This document shows, one piece after another, positions 50,117 through 59,421 of a stretch of 64,000 bases of DNA. The stretch's first letter is position 1; each line of letters begins with the position of its first letter. The notes beneath the pieces are model-generated. The model did not search any database and was not told the DNA's origin. It saw nothing but the letters and a program-made list of their open reading frames with translations. Source of the stretch: Betaproteobacteria bacterium HGW-Betaproteobacteria-9 (GTDB lineage Bacteria; Pseudomonadota; Gammaproteobacteria; Burkholderiales; Burkholderiaceae_C); the NCBI GenBank assembly GCA_002842215.1, contig PHCC01000016.1, positions 109,475-173,474 on the forward strand, read 5' to 3'. The translations under genes and the position numbers were made by a program.

Positions 50117-51139
50117 TCACGCCAGGGCCTGCAACAGGCCGTAGAACAGCGCGGCCAGGAACACCGTTTCCAGCACCATCAGCGCCACCGGTTTCCAGCC
50201 CACGGTGAGGATGTCTTTCAGGTGGGTTTTCATGCCGATGGCCGCCATCGAGGCGATCAGGCACCACTGCGAAGCGCTCTTGCCCGCGCCGACCAGCGCG
50301 GCCGGCAGCCAGCCCGTGCTGTTGACCACCACCAGCAGCGCGAAGGCCACCGCAAACCAGGGCAGCAGCGGCGGGCGCGGGCCGCTCAGGGTTTCGCCAT
50401 TGGCCTGCATGTGGCGGCGCGTCAGCAGCGCGGCCAGCGCGATGACGGGCAGCAGCATCGCCACCCGGATGAGCTTGACCAGCGTGGCCGCATCGCCCGC
50501 CTCGTGCGAGAGGCTGTAGCCCGCGCCCACCACCTGCGCGACGTCGTGGATGGTGCCGCCGATGAAGTAGCCGGCCATCACCGCGTTCATGCCCAGCGCG
50601 TTCGTGACCATGGGGTAGAGCACCATCGCCAGCGTGGACAGGGTGCTGACGCCGATCACGGTGAACAGCGTGGCCTGTCCTTTGCGCGGGTGCTGCGGCA
50701 TGGCGGCCGACAGGGCCAGCGCGGCCGACGCGCCGCAGATGGCGACCGCGCCGCCGGTGAGCAGGCCGAAGAACATCTGGAAGCCCATCAACCGGGCGAG
50801 CACGATGCCCACGGCGATGGTCAGCGCCACCGCCAGCACCACCATGGCCACCGGCTGCCAGCCCAGCGCGAGCACCTGGTCCGCGGTGATGCGCAGGCCC
50901 AAGAGCGCCACGCCCAGGCGCAGCACCTGCCGGGCGACGAAGTCGATGCCGGCGGCACTGCGGGTGGCCTGCCCGCCTTCTTCCTGCGTCAGGAAATTCA
51001 ACGCCATGCCCAGCAGCAGGGCGAACAGCATGACCGGCGCGCCATAGTGTTCGGCCAGGAACATGGCCGCCACGGCCACCACGGCGCTGATGGCCAGTCC
51101 GGGCAGCAGGGGTTTCACACGGGCTTGCAGGTCGGTCAT
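50117..51139 (-). CDS. YeiH-family putative sulfate exporter
   Basis: A 340-residue inner-membrane protein with about ten hydrophobic segments. Typical family features: LALLLGMALNFL-like second helix (FALLLGMALNFLTQEE), LRLGVALLGLRITADQVLALG, GGAVAICGASAALALSAAMP and YFIGGTIHDVAQVVGAGYS. Family members are predicted sulfonate/sulfate exporters. Six bases separate its start from the acyl-CoA ligase stop, so it is in one operon with the ligase and the ferredoxin. Confidence 0.88.
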   Translation of the reverse strand: MTDLQARVKPLLPGLAISAVVAVAAMFLAEHYGAPVMLFALLLGMALNFLTQEEGGQATRSAAGIDFVARQVLRLGVALLGLRITADQVLALGWQPVAMVVLAVALTIAVGIVLARLMGFQMFFGLLTGGAVAICGASAALALSAAMPQHPRKGQATLFTVIGVSTLSTLAMVLYPMVTNALGMNAVMAGYFIGGTIHDVAQVVGAGYSLSHEAGDAATLVKLIRVAMLLPVIALAALLTRRHMQANGETLSGPRPPLLPWFAVAFALLVVVNSTGWLPAALVGAGKSASQWCLIASMAAIGMKTHLKDILTVGWKPVALMVLETVFLAALFYGLLQALA

Positions 51140-51145
51140 GGTTGT

Positions 51146-52774
51146 TCAGCCCTGGGGCAGCAGATGGTCCTGGAACTGCTCACGCAAGCGGTGCTTGAGC
51201 ATCTTGCCGGTGGCGCCGAGCGGGATCGCGTCGACAAACACCACGTCGTCCGGTGTCCACCATTTGGCGATCTTGCCCTCAAAGAAGCCGAGCAGGGCGT
51301 CGCGCGTGAGTTCGGCGCCGGGTTTCTTCACCACCACCAGCAGCGGGCGCTCGTCCCACTTGGGGTGGCGCGCCGCGATGCAGGCGGCCATCAACACGGC
51401 GGGGTGCGACATGGCGATGTTCTCGATGTCGATCGAGCCGATCCATTCACCGCCGGACTTGATCACGTCCTTGGCGCGGTCGGTGATGTTCATGAAGCCA
51501 TCGGCGTCGATGGTGGCCACGTCGCCGGTGGGGAACCAGCCGTCGATCAGCGGGCTCTGCTCGCCCCGGATGTAGCGGTCCACCACCCAGTGCCCGCGCA
51601 CCAGCAGCTCGCCGCTCGCCTGGCCGTCCCAGGGCAACTCCTGTCCGTCTTCGCCGACGATCTTCATGTCGATGCCAAACACCGAGCGGCCCTGCTTGGC
51701 CTGGATGGTGCGGCGCTGTTCGATCGGCAAGTTCAATTGCGGGCCCTTGAGGATGCCCACCGTGCCGATGGGGCTGAGCTCGGTCATGCCCCAGGCGTGG
51801 ATGACTTGCACGCCGAAGGTGTCTTCGAAGGCGCTCATCATGGCCGGCGGGCAGGCCGAGCCACCGATGATGGTGCGGCGCATGGTGCTGAATTTCAAAC
51901 CGTTGCTGGTCACGTGCACCAGCAGGCCCTGCCACACGGTGGGCACACCGGCCGAGACGGTGACGCCTTCGGACTCGAACAGTTCGTGCAGGCTCTTGCC
52001 GTCCAGGCCCGGGCCGGGGAACACCAGCTTGGCGCCCACCAGGCAGGCCGAATACGGCAGACCCCAGGCGTTCACATGGAACATCGGCACCACCGGCAGC
52101 ACCACGTCGCGTGCGCTGATGTTGAGCGCGTCGGGCAGCGCCGAGGCCATCGTGTGCAGCACCGTGGAGCGGTGGCTGTAGAGCACGCCCTTGGGGTGGC
52201 CGGTGGTGCCGCTGGTGTAGCAGAGGCTGGACGCGGTCTGCTCGTCGAACTCGGGCCAGTCGAAGTGGTCATCGGCTTGCGAATCGATCAGGTCTTCGTA
52301 GCAGAGCAGGCCCGGGATCTTCGAGGCCGCGGGCATGTGGCCGCGGTCGGTCATCAGCACGAAATGCTTCACCGTGGCCAGACGCGAAGCCACCGCTTCC
52401 ACCAGCGGCAGGAAGCTGAGGTCGAAACACAGCACCTGGTCTTCGGCGTGGTCGGCGATCCAGACCAGCTGGTCGGCGTGCAGGCGCGGGTTGAGCGTGT
52501 GCAGCACCGCGCCCGAGCCCGACACCGCGTAGTACAGCTCCAGGTGGCGGTAGCCGTTCCAGGCGATGGTGCCCACGCGGTCACCGAAACCGACACCCAG
52601 CGCGGCCAGGGCCTGGGCCAGGCGGCGCGAGCGCGCGGCGAGTTCGGCGTAGGTGCAGCGGTGGATGTCGCCCTCCACCCGGCGCGACACCACTTCCTGT
52701 GCGCCGTGGTGGCGCTCGGCGTGGCGCAGCAGCGAAGCGATCAGCAGCGGCTGCTGCATCATCTGGCCGTGCAT
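51146..52774 (-). CDS. Acyl-CoA ligase (medium/long-chain fatty acid type)
   Basis: A 542-residue AMP-forming ligase that activates a carboxylic acid with ATP and CoA. Motifs: YTSGTTGHPKGVLYSHRS (P-loop, near residue 188), GMTELSPIGTV (near 330), WFPTGDVATIDADGFMNITD (near 420) and the C-terminal PLGATGKMLKHRLR (near 520) with its catalytic Lys. Closest in look to fatty-acid/AlkK-type ligases. The porin gene starts 3 bases beyond its own far end on the same strand order, so ligand uptake and activation may be linked. Confidence 0.88.
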   Translation of the reverse strand: MHGQMMQQPLLIASLLRHAERHHGAQEVVSRRVEGDIHRCTYAELAARSRRLAQALAALGVGFGDRVGTIAWNGYRHLELYYAVSGSGAVLHTLNPRLHADQLVWIADHAEDQVLCFDLSFLPLVEAVASRLATVKHFVLMTDRGHMPAASKIPGLLCYEDLIDSQADDHFDWPEFDEQTASSLCYTSGTTGHPKGVLYSHRSTVLHTMASALPDALNISARDVVLPVVPMFHVNAWGLPYSACLVGAKLVFPGPGLDGKSLHELFESEGVTVSAGVPTVWQGLLVHVTSNGLKFSTMRRTIIGGSACPPAMMSAFEDTFGVQVIHAWGMTELSPIGTVGILKGPQLNLPIEQRRTIQAKQGRSVFGIDMKIVGEDGQELPWDGQASGELLVRGHWVVDRYIRGEQSPLIDGWFPTGDVATIDADGFMNITDRAKDVIKSGGEWIGSIDIENIAMSHPAVLMAACIAARHPKWDERPLLVVVKKPGAELTRDALLGFFEGKIAKWWTPDDVVFVDAIPLGATGKMLKHRLREQFQDHLLPQG

Positions 52775-52777
52775 GGT

Positions 52778-53947
52778 TCAGAACCGGTGGTTGAGACCGA
52801 CGGCCACGCCCGTCGTTGCGCTGCCGCTCACGCTGCGCGTGGCCGGATCGATCAGGCCGAGCACGGCCAGGCTGGTCGGGTCGGCCGCCAGCGCGCCCGA
52901 GAGGCTGTTGCGGAACACGCCGAAGTTCAGGCTGGTGCGCTTGGAGAACGCGTAGTCGCCCATCAATGCCACTGTGTTGCGTTTTCCCTCGCGGCCCGCG
53001 GTGCCGCCGACCGAGCTGGCGCTGTCGCGGTAGTAGGCGGCCTTCATGGACAACGCGGGCGTGATCGGCATGGCCACGCCCAGACCCCAGACCTGGTTGG
53101 TCTGCTCGGTGGCGCCGCCGGCCGACTTGTCGTGTGTGGCGTCCATGTAGTGCGCGTACAGGCGTGCCTTGCCCACAAGCACGTTGCCGCCCAGGCCCCA
53201 GGTGTTCTGCTGCAGCTGGGTGCCGTCGCTGTTGTAGCGCAGCACGTAGGCGCCCAGGCCGTAGGCGGGGGTCTGCAGGCCCAGGTCCGCCGACTGGCTG
53301 CGACCGACGCGGCCCGCGCTGGCGAAGGCGTGGCTGACGCCCAGCTTCACGCCGCCGGGCAGCTGCGCGCGCAGCTTGACGGCGTCGTCCACCCGGGTGT
53401 CAAAACCGCCGAAGGTGTTGGTGGCGTTGAGCGCCAGGATGGAGAGCAGCAGCTTGCCGTCGGCGTTGGCGTGGAACACGTCCAGCGTCTCGGCGATGCG
53501 GTCGATGCCGGCGTGCAGCTGGCGCCCGGCCGTCAGGTTGACCTGCTGGTTGCCCAGGCCCACCCAGGCGGCCTTGTCAAAGTGTTTGGCGCTGCCCAGC
53601 ACGGTGCGGCCGGCGCCGCCCGTGGGCAGGTCCAGCGAAGACTCCAGGCGGAAGCTCGCCGTCAGCCCGCCGCCCAGCGCCTCGCTGCCGCGCAGGCCGT
53701 AAGAGGCGGCCGTCCACGGGCCGCTCACCATGCGGGTGCCCGTGCCGTTGGCCTGGTGGCTGAGGTTCAGGGCCGACACGGCCACATTGCCGAACAGCTG
53801 CACGGACGGGGCGTCCTGCGCCACGGCCCAGGGCGCGCTGCCCATCAACAGGGCCGCCGCGAGACAGGTCTTGCGCGACATCAAGATGGGGGCTGCGCTG
53901 TTGCGACGGGCCTGGGTGGACAGGATGGGGTGCTTCGGGGTGTTCAT
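52778..53947 (-). CDS. Gram-negative trimeric porin
   Basis: A 389-residue outer-membrane porin of the betaproteobacterial type. The signal peptide follows a longer start: cleavage is likely after WAVAQ (near residue 44), with the mature start VQLFGNVAVSALNLS. Typical features: SGPWTAASYGLRGSEALGGG, loops rich in Gly and Asn, and a C-terminal GVAVGLNHRF with the terminal Phe needed for assembly. An internal ATG (MSRKT, residue 23) may be the real start. First gene upstream of the acyl-CoA ligase. Confidence 0.9.
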   Translation of the reverse strand: MNTPKHPILSTQARRNSAAPILMSRKTCLAAALLMGSAPWAVAQDAPSVQLFGNVAVSALNLSHQANGTGTRMVSGPWTAASYGLRGSEALGGGLTASFRLESSLDLPTGGAGRTVLGSAKHFDKAAWVGLGNQQVNLTAGRQLHAGIDRIAETLDVFHANADGKLLLSILALNATNTFGGFDTRVDDAVKLRAQLPGGVKLGVSHAFASAGRVGRSQSADLGLQTPAYGLGAYVLRYNSDGTQLQQNTWGLGGNVLVGKARLYAHYMDATHDKSAGGATEQTNQVWGLGVAMPITPALSMKAAYYRDSASSVGGTAGREGKRNTVALMGDYAFSKRTSLNFGVFRNSLSGALAADPTSLAVLGLIDPATRSVSGSATTGVAVGLNHRF

Positions 53948-54128
53948 CTTCTGGTTCCTCGGGGGTGGGTGGATACGGAAATGCCGCTGGGCAGCGCGAG
54001 CCGGGCGGGCCGGTGTCGCGCACGAAAGCCTGGCCCGCGGGCACGGGCCCGCTGACAGGGAAAACTGGGGGGGTGGGTGTGCCGCGGCGCCGCTGTCGCG
54101 GCGATGCGGCGGGGCTCAGCTCAAGGTG

Positions 54129-55109
54129 TCACTGGTTGAGCTTGATGTCGAAGGTCTTGACGATGGTGGCGTTGCGCTCGAAGTCCGCGCGCAGCGATTT
54201 CGCCATCTGCTCGGCGGTCTCGTCGCCACCCTGGTCGAAGCCGGCGCCGAGCAGGCGCTCTTTGACCTTGGGAGCGGCCGCGGCCTTGTCCACCGCGGTG
54301 TTGATCTTCTCCACCAGGGCGGTGGGAACGCCGGCCGCCACGATGATGCCGACCCAGTTGCTGAAATCGAGCTCGGGGTAGCCCTGTTCGGCCAGCGTGG
54401 GCACGTTGGGCAGATGGGGTGAGCGCTTCTTGGACGCAATGCCGTAGACCTGCACCTTGCCGGCTTCGATCATTTTCTTGGCCGTCGCCATGCCGTCGAA
54501 CATCAGCGGAATCTGGCTGCCCATCACCTGGGCCAGCGCGGGCGGCGAGCCGGCGAAGGGCACGTGTTGCATGTCCAGTCCCGCCTTCTGATTCAGGATC
54601 ATGCCCGCATAGTGGGAAATGGTTCCGGTGCTGTAGGAGGCAAAACTGACCTTGCCCGGGTTGGCCTTCACCCAGGCGACCACGCCCTTGACATCCTTCG
54701 CCGGCACGTTGGGTGCGCCGATCAACACCATGCTGGCGCGGGCGATGGCGGTCACCGGCTTCACGTCCTTGAGCGGGTCAAACGCCGTCTTCATCACGTG
54801 CGGGATCTCCGTCAGGATGTTGCTCGCCGTCATCATGATGGTGTTGCCGTCCGGCGGCGCCGAGAGCATGGCCTGCACCGCGATGGCGCCACCGGCACCG
54901 GCGCGGTTTTCCACCACCACCGGTTGACCGGCTTCCACCGACAACTGCTCGGCCACGATGCGGGCCACCACGTCCATCGTGCCGCCGGCCGGGGCCGGCA
55001 CGATCATGCGGATGGGCTTGTCGCTCCAGGCCATGGCGGCGGGCAGGGCGAAGGCGAGGGCGGCGGCACACAAGCAGCGTCGCAGCGGGAAAAAGGGGCG
55101 GGTTGTCAT
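54129..55109 (-). CDS. Tripartite tricarboxylate transporter (Bug-type) substrate-binding protein
   Basis: A 326-residue periplasmic receptor of the TctC/Bug family, which binds carboxylates. Signal peptide 1-28 (ALPAAMAWSDKP), then IRMIVPAPAGGTMDVVAR, VVVENRAGAGGAIA and SYSTGTISHYAGMIL. Divergent from the AraC regulator, 142 bases apart, with a matching operator in the gap. No TctA/TctB membrane genes are adjacent, which is usual for Bug proteins. The ligand is probably the substrate of the downstream oxidoreductase operon. Confidence 0.88.
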   Translation of the reverse strand: MTTRPFFPLRRCLCAAALAFALPAAMAWSDKPIRMIVPAPAGGTMDVVARIVAEQLSVEAGQPVVVENRAGAGGAIAVQAMLSAPPDGNTIMMTASNILTEIPHVMKTAFDPLKDVKPVTAIARASMVLIGAPNVPAKDVKGVVAWVKANPGKVSFASYSTGTISHYAGMILNQKAGLDMQHVPFAGSPPALAQVMGSQIPLMFDGMATAKKMIEAGKVQVYGIASKKRSPHLPNVPTLAEQGYPELDFSNWVGIIVAAGVPTALVEKINTAVDKAAAAPKVKERLLGAGFDQGGDETAEQMAKSLRADFERNATIVKTFDIKLNQ

Positions 55110-55210
55110 GCGTTGTCTCCTGTCTGTGGGGATGTGGACCGGGGGGCTGGTCCCATGCGGTCTCTGTGCTGGACCGTGGGGTGAATACTAGGTTTCGGTC
55201 CGTGGCCTTG

Positions 55211-55267
55211 CTTGATAATTTGGGACACCGATTTTCGATATTGGGACATTCATGGATTACCCCTACG
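55211..55267. repeat. 57-base inverted repeat, left arm
   Basis: Matches the reverse complement of 56275-56331 at 43 of 57 positions by hand count. The match runs from CTTG through two TGGGAC units into the first codons of the AraC gene (ATGGATTACCCC here, ATGGAATACCCT in the other arm). Confidence 0.8.
55217..55248. promoter_or_regulatory. AraC-type operator before the AraC gene
   Basis: Two TGGGAC half-sites in direct orientation, 21 bases apart, in AATTTGGGACACCGATTTTC then GATATTGGGACA. Two helical turns between half-sites is typical of AraC-family sites. It lies 4 bases before the AraC gene ATG and could control both it and the divergent Bug gene. Confidence 0.65.
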
Positions 55268-56292
55268 TGCCCGTCGTGCGCAGCGCCAGCCTGGCGGGCT
55301 ACCTCGATCTCGCGCAGTCGGTGGGTCTCGATGCCCACGCCATGTTGCGCCGCGCCGGGCTTTCGCCGCGCAGCCTGGAAGACCCCGAAACGCCGCTCAG
55401 CACCGTGGCTGTTCGTGCCCTGCTGGAAGACAGCGCGCAGGCCAGCGGCGTGGAAGATTTTGCGCTGCGCCTGGCCAGCCGGCGCCAGCTCTCCAACCTC
55501 GGGCCCATCAGCCTGGTGCTGAAGGAAGAACCCACCGCGCGCGCCGCGCTCGACACCCTGTGCCGCTACCTGCGCCTGCTCAACGCCTCGCTGCTCACCC
55601 GCATCGAAGAACACGGCAAGCTGCTCGTGATCCGCGAAGAAATTCTGGTGGCACAGACGGCCAGCACGCGCCAGTCGATGGAGTTGGCGGTGGGCGTCAT
55701 GTACCGCATCGTGCGCGAGCTGCTGGGGCCGCAGTGGAAGCCGGTGCGCGTGTGTTTCAACCACCGGCCGCCGGGCGACGCCAGCGCACACCGCGCCTTC
55801 TTCGGCACCGCGGTGGACTTCAACAGCGAGTTCAACGGCATCGTCTGCAACACGGCCGACCTGCTCGTGCCGCAGCACGGCGCCAACCCCGAGATGGCGC
55901 GTTTTGCGCGGCAGTACCTCGACCGCGCACTCTCCGGCCAGCACCAAAGCACCCAGGCCACGGTGCGCCAGTTGATCGCCGCGCTGCTGCCGGGCGGGCG
56001 CTGCACCTCGCAGCAGGTGGCGCAACACCTGGGCGTGGACCGGCGCACCATCCACCGCCACCTGGGCAAAGAAGGCGAAACCTTCGCCACGCTGCTGCAG
56101 TCGGTGCGCTCCGAGCTGGTGTTGCGCCAGGTGCAGGACAGCGACCTGCCGCTCTCCGAAGTCGCGCTGCTGCTGGGTTTTGCCGCGCCGGCGGCGTTTT
56201 CGCACTGGTTCCGCAGCACCTTTGGCTGCAGCGTCACCGCTTGGCGGACTCAGGAAAAAGCGAAAGCGCGGGTGCGTCAGGGTATTCCATGA
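55252..56292 (+). CDS. AraC-family regulator
   Basis: A 346-residue OruR/GntR-like AraC regulator with an N-terminal ligand domain (about 10-215: SASLAGYLDLAQSVGLDAHA; LSNLGPISLVLKEEPTARAA) and a C-terminal double HTH (RCTSQQVAQHLGVDRRTIHR near 252; LPLSEVALLLGFAAPAAFSHWF near 305). It is divergent from the Bug receptor and upstream of qor on the same strand; both promoters carry the same operator pattern. It probably activates both for an organic acid. Confidence 0.9.
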   Translation: MDYPYVPVVRSASLAGYLDLAQSVGLDAHAMLRRAGLSPRSLEDPETPLSTVAVRALLEDSAQASGVEDFALRLASRRQLSNLGPISLVLKEEPTARAALDTLCRYLRLLNASLLTRIEEHGKLLVIREEILVAQTASTRQSMELAVGVMYRIVRELLGPQWKPVRVCFNHRPPGDASAHRAFFGTAVDFNSEFNGIVCNTADLLVPQHGANPEMARFARQYLDRALSGQHQSTQATVRQLIAALLPGGRCTSQQVAQHLGVDRRTIHRHLGKEGETFATLLQSVRSELVLRQVQDSDLPLSEVALLLGFAAPAAFSHWFRSTFGCSVTAWRTQEKAKARVRQGIP

Positions 56293-56331
56293 CTGTCCCA
56301 CATTCGCAAATCAAAGTCCCAGATTGACAAG
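56275..56331. repeat. 57-base inverted repeat, right arm
   Basis: Inverted partner of 55211-55267. It covers the end of the AraC gene and the start of the qor promoter region. Confidence 0.8.
56294..56325. promoter_or_regulatory. AraC-type operator before qor
   Basis: Read on the minus strand it gives AATCTGGGACTTTGATTTGC then GAATGTGGGACA: the two TGGGAC half-sites at the same 21-base spacing as the site at 55217-55248, 24 of 32 bases identical. It lies about 90 bases before the qor ATG. Confidence 0.65.
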
Positions 56332-56411
56332 CGCGAAACAGGGGGGACTCCTACGATGCGTTCCATGGGCCGGACACCCGGCACCCCGAACACACGAAGG
56401 AGACTATCCCC

Positions 56412-57392
56412 ATGGCCACAGCCATCCGCATGCACCGCACCGGCGGCCCCGAGGTGCTGGAGCTCGAACAGGTCGAAGTCGGTGAACCGGGTCCGGGCCA
56501 GGTCCGCCTGCGCCACGCCGCCGTCGGCCTGAACTACGCCGACACCTATTTCCGCAACGGCACCTATCCCGTTCCCCTGCCCGCCGGCATGGGCGTGGAA
56601 GCGGCGGGCGTGGTCGAGGCCATCGGCCCCGATGTCACCCACGTCGCCGTGGGCGACCGCGTCACCTACACCGGCTTCCTCAACACCCTGGGCGCCTACA
56701 GCACCGAGCGCCTCATCGCCGCTGCGCCGCTGATCCGGTTGCCCGACGGCATCGGCTTCGAGACCGCCGCCGCCATGACCATGCGCGGCCTCACCTCGGC
56801 CTACCTGATGCGCCGCATCCACCCGTTCCAGGCCGGCGACACACTGCTGCTGCACGCGGCGGCCGGCGGTGTGGGCCTGATCGTGTCGCAGTGGGCCAAG
56901 CTGCTGGGCATCACCGTCATCGGCACCGTGTCCACCGATGAAAAGGCCGAGGTGGCCAAAGCCCACGGCTGCACCCACACCATCAACTACAGCCACGAGG
57001 ACGTGGCCGCGCGGGTCAAGGAACTCACCGGCGGACGTGGCGTGGACGTGGTGTTCGACAGCGTCGGCAAGACAACCTTCATGGCTTCGCTCGATTCGCT
57101 CAAGCGCCGCGGCCTGATGGTCTGCGTGGGCACGGCCAGCGGCCCCATCGAGGGCTTCAACCCCAACCTGCTGGCCATGAAAGGCTCGCTCTACCTCACG
57201 CGCCCGGCGCTGGCCGACTACATCGCCGACCCGCTTGAGAAAGCCGAACTCGCGGCCGAGGTGTTCGGCCATGTGGCGGCCGGCCGCATCCGCATTGACA
57301 TCCACCAGCGCTACACGCTCGAAGAAGCGCAGCAAGCCCACCGCGACCTCGAATCGCGCAAGACCACCGGTTCCTCGGTCTTCGTGATCTGA
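56412..57392 (+). CDS. Quinone oxidoreductase family protein (zinc-free MDR)
   Basis: A 326-residue medium-chain dehydrogenase/reductase. NADPH fold with LLHAAAGGVGLIVSQWAKLL (near residue 145), VGLNYADTYFRNGTYP (near 37) and SVGKTTFMASLDSLKRRG. No zinc-ligand cysteines seen, so it fits NADPH:quinone reductase (QorA-like). First gene of a four-gene operon (qor, tauD-like, BKACE, hydrolase) behind an AraC-type operator. The AAGGAGAC before the ATG is a good RBS. Confidence 0.88.
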   Translation: MATAIRMHRTGGPEVLELEQVEVGEPGPGQVRLRHAAVGLNYADTYFRNGTYPVPLPAGMGVEAAGVVEAIGPDVTHVAVGDRVTYTGFLNTLGAYSTERLIAAAPLIRLPDGIGFETAAAMTMRGLTSAYLMRRIHPFQAGDTLLLHAAAGGVGLIVSQWAKLLGITVIGTVSTDEKAEVAKAHGCTHTINYSHEDVAARVKELTGGRGVDVVFDSVGKTTFMASLDSLKRRGLMVCVGTASGPIEGFNPNLLAMKGSLYLTRPALADYIADPLEKAELAAEVFGHVAAGRIRIDIHQRYTLEEAQQAHRDLESRKTTGSSVFVI

Positions 57393-57424
57393 GCACCGGC
57401 CCCACAAGAGAAGGAGACAAGACC

Positions 57425-58273
57425 ATGAAAGTCGAACAACTCACCTGCGCCATCGGCGCCGAGCTGACCGGCGTGAACCTGGCCGACGCCGCGCGCGACG
57501 ACGGCCTGTTCGCACAGATCAAGGCCGCGCTGCTGCAACACAAGGTGCTGTTCCTGCGTGACCAGACCATCAGCCGCGCCGAACACGTGGCCTTTGCGCG
57601 CCGCTTCGGCGAGCTGGAAGACCACCCCGTGGCCGGCAGCGACCCGGAACACCCCGGCCTGGTGCGCATCTACAAAACGCCCGACGCCCCCAACGACCGC
57701 TACGAAAATTCGTGGCACACCGACGCCACCTGGCGCGAAGCCCCGCCCATGGGCTGCGTGCTGCGCTGCATCGAATGCCCGCCCGTGGGCGGCGACACCA
57801 TGTGGGCCAACATGGCGCTGGCCTATGAGCGCCTGCCCGAGGCGGTGAAGGCACAGATCGCGCACCTGCGCGCGCGCCACAGCATCGAAGCCAGCTTCGG
57901 CGCCGCCATGCCGATCGAGAAGCGCCTCGCGCTCAAGGCCCAGTTCCCCGATCCCGAACACCCCGTCGTGCGCACCCACCCCGAGACCGGCGAAAAGGTG
58001 CTGTTCGTCAACGCCTTCACCACGCACTTCACCAACTTCCACACGCCCGACAACGTGCGCGTGGGGCAGGACTACACACAGGGCGCCAGCGCGCTGCTGC
58101 AGTACCTGATCAACCAGGCGCTGATCCCCGAATACCAGGTGCGCTGGCGCTGGCAGCCCAACAGCATGGCGATCTGGGACAACCGCGCCACGCAGCACTA
58201 CGCCGTCATGGACTACCCGCCCTGCCACCGAAAGATGGAGCGCGCCGGGATCATGGGCGACAAGCCCTTCTGA
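57425..58273 (+). CDS. TauD/TfdA-type Fe(II)/2-oxoglutarate dioxygenase
   Basis: A 282-residue dioxygenase that hydroxylates a substrate with O2 and 2-oxoglutarate, often freeing a side group. Fe ligands His and Asp in SWHTDATWREAPP (near residue 98) and His in RATQHYAVMDYPP (near 260), the latter with the 2-oxoglutarate-binding Arg region. ATG 57425 has AAGGAGACAAG upstream, 32 bases after qor. The substrate is not evident (taurine- or 2,4-D-like acids are known for the family). Confidence 0.9.
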   Translation: MKVEQLTCAIGAELTGVNLADAARDDGLFAQIKAALLQHKVLFLRDQTISRAEHVAFARRFGELEDHPVAGSDPEHPGLVRIYKTPDAPNDRYENSWHTDATWREAPPMGCVLRCIECPPVGGDTMWANMALAYERLPEAVKAQIAHLRARHSIEASFGAAMPIEKRLALKAQFPDPEHPVVRTHPETGEKVLFVNAFTTHFTNFHTPDNVRVGQDYTQGASALLQYLINQALIPEYQVRWRWQPNSMAIWDNRATQHYAVMDYPPCHRKMERAGIMGDKPF

Positions 58274-58336
58274 GCCCCGATACCCCAGCCCCGACCCCCG
58301 ACACCCCGTTTCAAACCGAACTCCCGGAGACCCACC

Positions 58337-59398
58337 ATGCACTTCCTCGACGGCGCCAACTTCCCCGAAAACCAGCCCAAGCTCGTCATCACCTGCGCAC
58401 CCTACGGCCCCGAGTGGATGCCCTCGGACTTCCCCGAAGACATCGCCGTGACCATGGAACAGCAGATCCAGAAAGCGGTGGACTGCTACAACGCCGGTGC
58501 CACCGTGCTGCACCTGCACGTCCGTGAACTCGATGGCAAAGGCAGCAAGCGCCTGTCCAAGTTCAACGAGCTCATCGCCGGTGTGCGCGCCCGCGTGCCC
58601 GACATGATCATCCAGGTGGGCGGCTCGATCAGCTTCGCCCCCGAGGGCGACGGCGAAACCGCCAAGTGGCTGAGCGACGACACGCGCCACATGCTGGCCG
58701 AACTCACGCCCACGCCCGACCAGGTGACCATTGCCATCAACTCCAACCAGATGAACGTGGTCGAGCAGATGGTCGAGGCCGACATCGCCGGCACCTCGCT
58801 CGCCGAACCGGCCATGTACCACGCCTACCGCGAGATGACCATTCCCGCCGGCCCCGAATGGGTCGAGGAACACATCCGCCGCCTGTCTGAAAAAGGCATC
58901 CAGACGCACTTCCAGCTCGCCAACATCACGCAGCTGGAAACGGTGGAGCGCATGATGCGCCGCGGCGTCTGCAACGTGCCGCTGATCCTCACCTGGGTCG
59001 CCATCGGCGGTGGCTTCGACCAGCCCAACGTCTACAACCTCGCCAACTTCGTGCGCGGTTGCCCCGATGGCTCGGTGCTCACGCTGGAGTCGTCCATGCT
59101 CAACGTGCTGCCGCTCAACATGATGGCCATCGCCATGGGGCTGCATGTGCGTTGCGGCATCGAAGACAACATCTGGACGCAGGACCGCTCGCGCAAGATG
59201 GGCACCGTCGAGCAGATCGAACAGCTGGTGCGCATCGCCAGGGAATTTGGCCGCCCCGTGGCCAACGGCCAGGAAGCGCGTGCCATCTACAAGATCGGCA
59301 CCTTCTACAAAGACGCCGACGAAACCCTGGCCGCCAACGGCTTCGCGCCCAACCGCCCCGTGTTGCAGCGCGCCGCGCCGCAACTCAAGGTCGCCTGA
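58337..59398 (+). CDS. Beta-keto acid cleavage enzyme (BKACE, DUF849)
   Basis: A 353-residue zinc-dependent enzyme that condenses a beta-keto acid with acetyl-CoA to give acetoacetate plus a new acyl-CoA. Features: NAGATVLHLHVRELDGKGSK (near residue 52, zinc His pair), IIQVGGSISFAPEGDGETA (near 95), LAEPAMYHAYREMTIP and EDNIWTQDRSRKMGTVEQ (near 275), typical of the family. Third gene of the AraC-controlled operon. It indicates that the pathway makes a beta-keto acid intermediate. Confidence 0.9.
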   Translation: MHFLDGANFPENQPKLVITCAPYGPEWMPSDFPEDIAVTMEQQIQKAVDCYNAGATVLHLHVRELDGKGSKRLSKFNELIAGVRARVPDMIIQVGGSISFAPEGDGETAKWLSDDTRHMLAELTPTPDQVTIAINSNQMNVVEQMVEADIAGTSLAEPAMYHAYREMTIPAGPEWVEEHIRRLSEKGIQTHFQLANITQLETVERMMRRGVCNVPLILTWVAIGGGFDQPNVYNLANFVRGCPDGSVLTLESSMLNVLPLNMMAIAMGLHVRCGIEDNIWTQDRSRKMGTVEQIEQLVRIAREFGRPVANGQEARAIYKIGTFYKDADETLAANGFAPNRPVLQRAAPQLKVA

Positions 59399-59421
59399 GA
59401 CCTGAACCGGAGCGCGCCAGC

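Noticed and set aside
50222..54055. 1277-codon open frame on the + strand
   Set aside because: It lies opposite four convincing minus-strand genes and has the His/Gln/Arg-rich make-up of antisense frames in GC-rich DNA.
57311..59383. 690-codon minus-strand frame opposite the dioxygenase and BKACE genes
   Set aside because: Antisense shadow with no domain pattern; the plus-strand genes have full motifs and RBSs.
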